The notes beneath the pieces are model-generated. The model did no database searches and was not told the origin of the DNA. It saw only the letters and a list, made by a program, of their open reading frames with translations. Shown here piece after piece: positions 62,900 through 64,000 of a stretch of DNA of 64,000 nucleotides. The position numbers and the translations under genes are program-made. Within the stretch, counting starts at the first letter, position 1. Each line of letters starts with the position of its first letter. The DNA is from Hyphomicrobiales bacterium (GTDB lineage Bacteria; Pseudomonadota; Alphaproteobacteria; Rhizobiales; Rhizobiaceae): positions 197 to 64,196 of the forward strand of contig UBJO01000042.1 in assembly GCA_900465665.1 (NCBI GenBank). The letters are read 5' to 3'.

Positions 62900-63142
62900 A
62901 TGTGGCAACACCAAGTTGCGCGCGAGAGGTTGGTGGCGAACATGGTGGCGAGCACCGTGGCGAGCGCGGCTACGAGCCTGACGGTGACGACCACCAGGAT
63001 CTGCGCCTCCATCGAAGATCTGCTGAATCCCGGCCAATGGTGTCTGCTCATAACACTCGGGTCGCCTTGCGGACCGATCTTTAAGGGGATTGACCAAATC
63101 ATCGGGGAACAATCGGCGTCATATACGATTGTTAGTGCGTAA
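62900..63142 (+). CDS. Possible small protein following the BON-like gene
   Basis: An 80-residue frame (WQHQVARERLVANMVASTVA at the start) with a hydrophobic middle and a GSPCGPIFKGIDQII segment. The same first residues, WQHKIAT, occur in the decayed copy at ~58206, which suggests this stretch was once coding or at least is duplicated together with the BON-like gene. No ribosome site is visible before ATG 62900. Confidence 0.3.
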   Translation: MWQHQVARERLVANMVASTVASAATSLTVTTTRICASIEDLLNPGQWCLLITLGSPCGPIFKGIDQIIGEQSASYTIVSA

Positions 63143-63160
63143 CAGACCAAGGAGATCGTT

Positions 63161-63448
63161 ATGGACCACACCAACCACGTCCGTCTTACCGCTTCCGAAC
63201 TGACCGCAGACAACCTCGAAGGGGCGACCGTTTACGGTGCGGACGACCATAAGGTCGGCTCCGTCGACCATGTTCACGGCACCAATAGCGTAGTGATCGA
63301 TGTCGGTGGTTTCCTTGGCATCGGCGCGAAGCCCGTTGCCGTTCCGTTTGCAGACCTCGATTGGATGCGGGACGAAAGTGGCGACGTACACGCGGTAACG
63401 TCTTGGACTAAGGATCAGCTGAAAGCAATGCCTGAACACAAAGACTAA
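63161..63448 (+). CDS. PRC-barrel domain protein
   Basis: A 95-residue PRC-barrel protein: TASELTADNLEGATVYGADD, then KVGSVDHVHGTNSVVIDVGG and FLGIGAKPVAVPFADLDW, the standard order of the small six-stranded barrel known from photosynthetic reaction centre H subunit and RimM. Single-domain versions are common in rhizobia and are often stress-related. AAGGAGA precedes ATG 63161. It is the last firm gene of the window. Confidence 0.85.
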   Translation: MDHTNHVRLTASELTADNLEGATVYGADDHKVGSVDHVHGTNSVVIDVGGFLGIGAKPVAVPFADLDWMRDESGDVHAVTSWTKDQLKAMPEHKD

Positions 63449-64000
63449 GGGTCAGCCATCAGTCGATAGTGACAAGCGTGGCTCGGCATCTGTCGGGCCA
63501 CGGTTTATTTTCCATACGCTGTCACAGCTCTTTGGGCAGCAGAGCCGTCTTGGGATTGCGAGCGTCGCGTTGAGAGTTGATGATATCGATCGCGATCTCG
63601 TCCTAATCTGAATCGATCTCGGCGCTCGGCTTGCGTCATGGAGTGTTTCAGTTAGAAATAACTTGTCCTGTTGCGGCCGCAACCGAGAGTTCAGCTCCAT
63701 CCTGCCTGGACTGGACGAGACTGATCGCAGCGGTGAGGGCGCACGGCCGTCGCTACTGTCGACCAACCATCGCACGGCCTGTGTGAACGGTTCGATTTGG
63801 TCGTCGGATAGGGACATCAAGCATTGCAACCTGACGAGCCTCCTGCCTTCGATTGTGTTCCCTTTTTGCCGGTGCAGCCTTTACGCTGCCGTACCGACCT
63901 GGTGCGGTCGCCAAGTCCAACGAAAACGACAGCGGCGGCCAGCCCCAACCGCGACGTGTCCCGGAGCCGCCGTGACAAAGGGGCCCCTGTCGCGTCATAC
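63449..64000. other. 550 bp at the window end without a firm gene
   Basis: A minus-strand stretch ending near 63520 reads DEIAIDIINSQRDARNPKTA followed by LLPKEL and stop, preceded in frame by EIDSD and a TAG; it could be the end of a small gene with a stop mutation, but it is too short to call. The rest contains shadow frames only. Confidence 0.3.

Noticed and set aside
1..64000. CRISPR array, tRNA, rRNA, toxin-antitoxin or phage-defence operon
   Set aside because: No regularly spaced repeats, no tRNA cloverleaf or rRNA stretch, and no intact toxin-antitoxin or defence gene pair was recognised; only the ATPase remnant at 1656 hints at a former accessory module.

Overview
The window looks like a piece of an alphaproteobacterial genome of the order Hyphomicrobiales, most likely Rhizobiaceae (Rhizobium/Agrobacterium/Ensifer-like). 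Support: GC-rich coding sequence, a GAAC-N7-GAAC (alphaproteobacterial-type) LexA box, an imuA-imuB-dnaE2 cassette, a LigD with two tandem Ku genes, a rhizobial-type flagellin, an HWE histidine kinase and many very small rhizobium-like hypothetical genes. No rRNA, tRNA, CRISPR array, replication origin or conjugation gene was seen. The mix of accessory metabolism, orphan genes, insertion sequence, gene remnants and long non-coding stretches fits a secondary replicon or a variable chromosomal region (inference).

Layout. 1-3.3 kb: tail of an IS630-type transposase, an HWE sensor kinase, an ATPase remnant and a divergent HxlR regulator/NmrA-like reductase pair. 4.0-18.9 kb: a DNA-repair and mutagenesis block with LigD facing two tandem Ku genes (end joining), an unrelated LysR pair, then a leftward run (Cys-rich small protein, frameshifted small gene, SRAP protein, DNA polymerase IV) back to back with the rightward imuA-imuB-dnaE2 cassette; a LexA box lies between them. 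19-25 kb: hypothetical genes, an SDR, a membrane-bound diguanylate cyclase and a Nudix gene broken by one stop codon. 26-30.8 kb: a complete paoABC-type periplasmic aldehyde oxidase operon with its XdhC-type maturation factor. 31-33 kb: LysR/DUF1772 divergent pair. 32.7-39.6 kb: a ROK repressor divergent from a sugar-type ABC importer in which both ATPase domains and one permease are fused in a single protein, plus a second permease, a binding protein and a GATase1-like protein; a predicted 21-codon leader ORF containing a perfect hairpin precedes the fusion gene. 39.7-44.6 kb: an orphan flagellin, an intact-looking IS5-family element inserted at the stop codon of a 56-codon gene, and small stress-type genes. 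44.9-64 kb: a DUF2156 protein (with a decayed second copy of its 3' end 4 kb away), flavin monooxygenase, VOC protein, TadG-like vWA protein, DUF2252, divergent EamA/CGNR and TetR/reductase pairs each with a clear palindromic operator, SDR, OYE, DUF1684, BON-like and PRC-barrel proteins.

How they fit together: the repair block would join broken ends (LigD, Ku), handle abasic sites in single-stranded DNA (SRAP) and carry out SOS mutagenesis (DinB, ImuA/ImuB/DnaE2). Most other loci follow one plan, a local repressor divergent from one or a few metabolic or transport genes, with inverted repeats between them. Several genes are visibly decaying (ATPase, Nudix, SDR, DUF2156 copy, BON copy, small SOS-operon gene). 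I found no clearly new system; the least explained pieces are the leader/hairpin before the fused ABC gene, the hairpins at 21659-21692 and 24960-25002, and the structured stretch near 31.0 kb. All calls come from reading the sequence; no database search was run.
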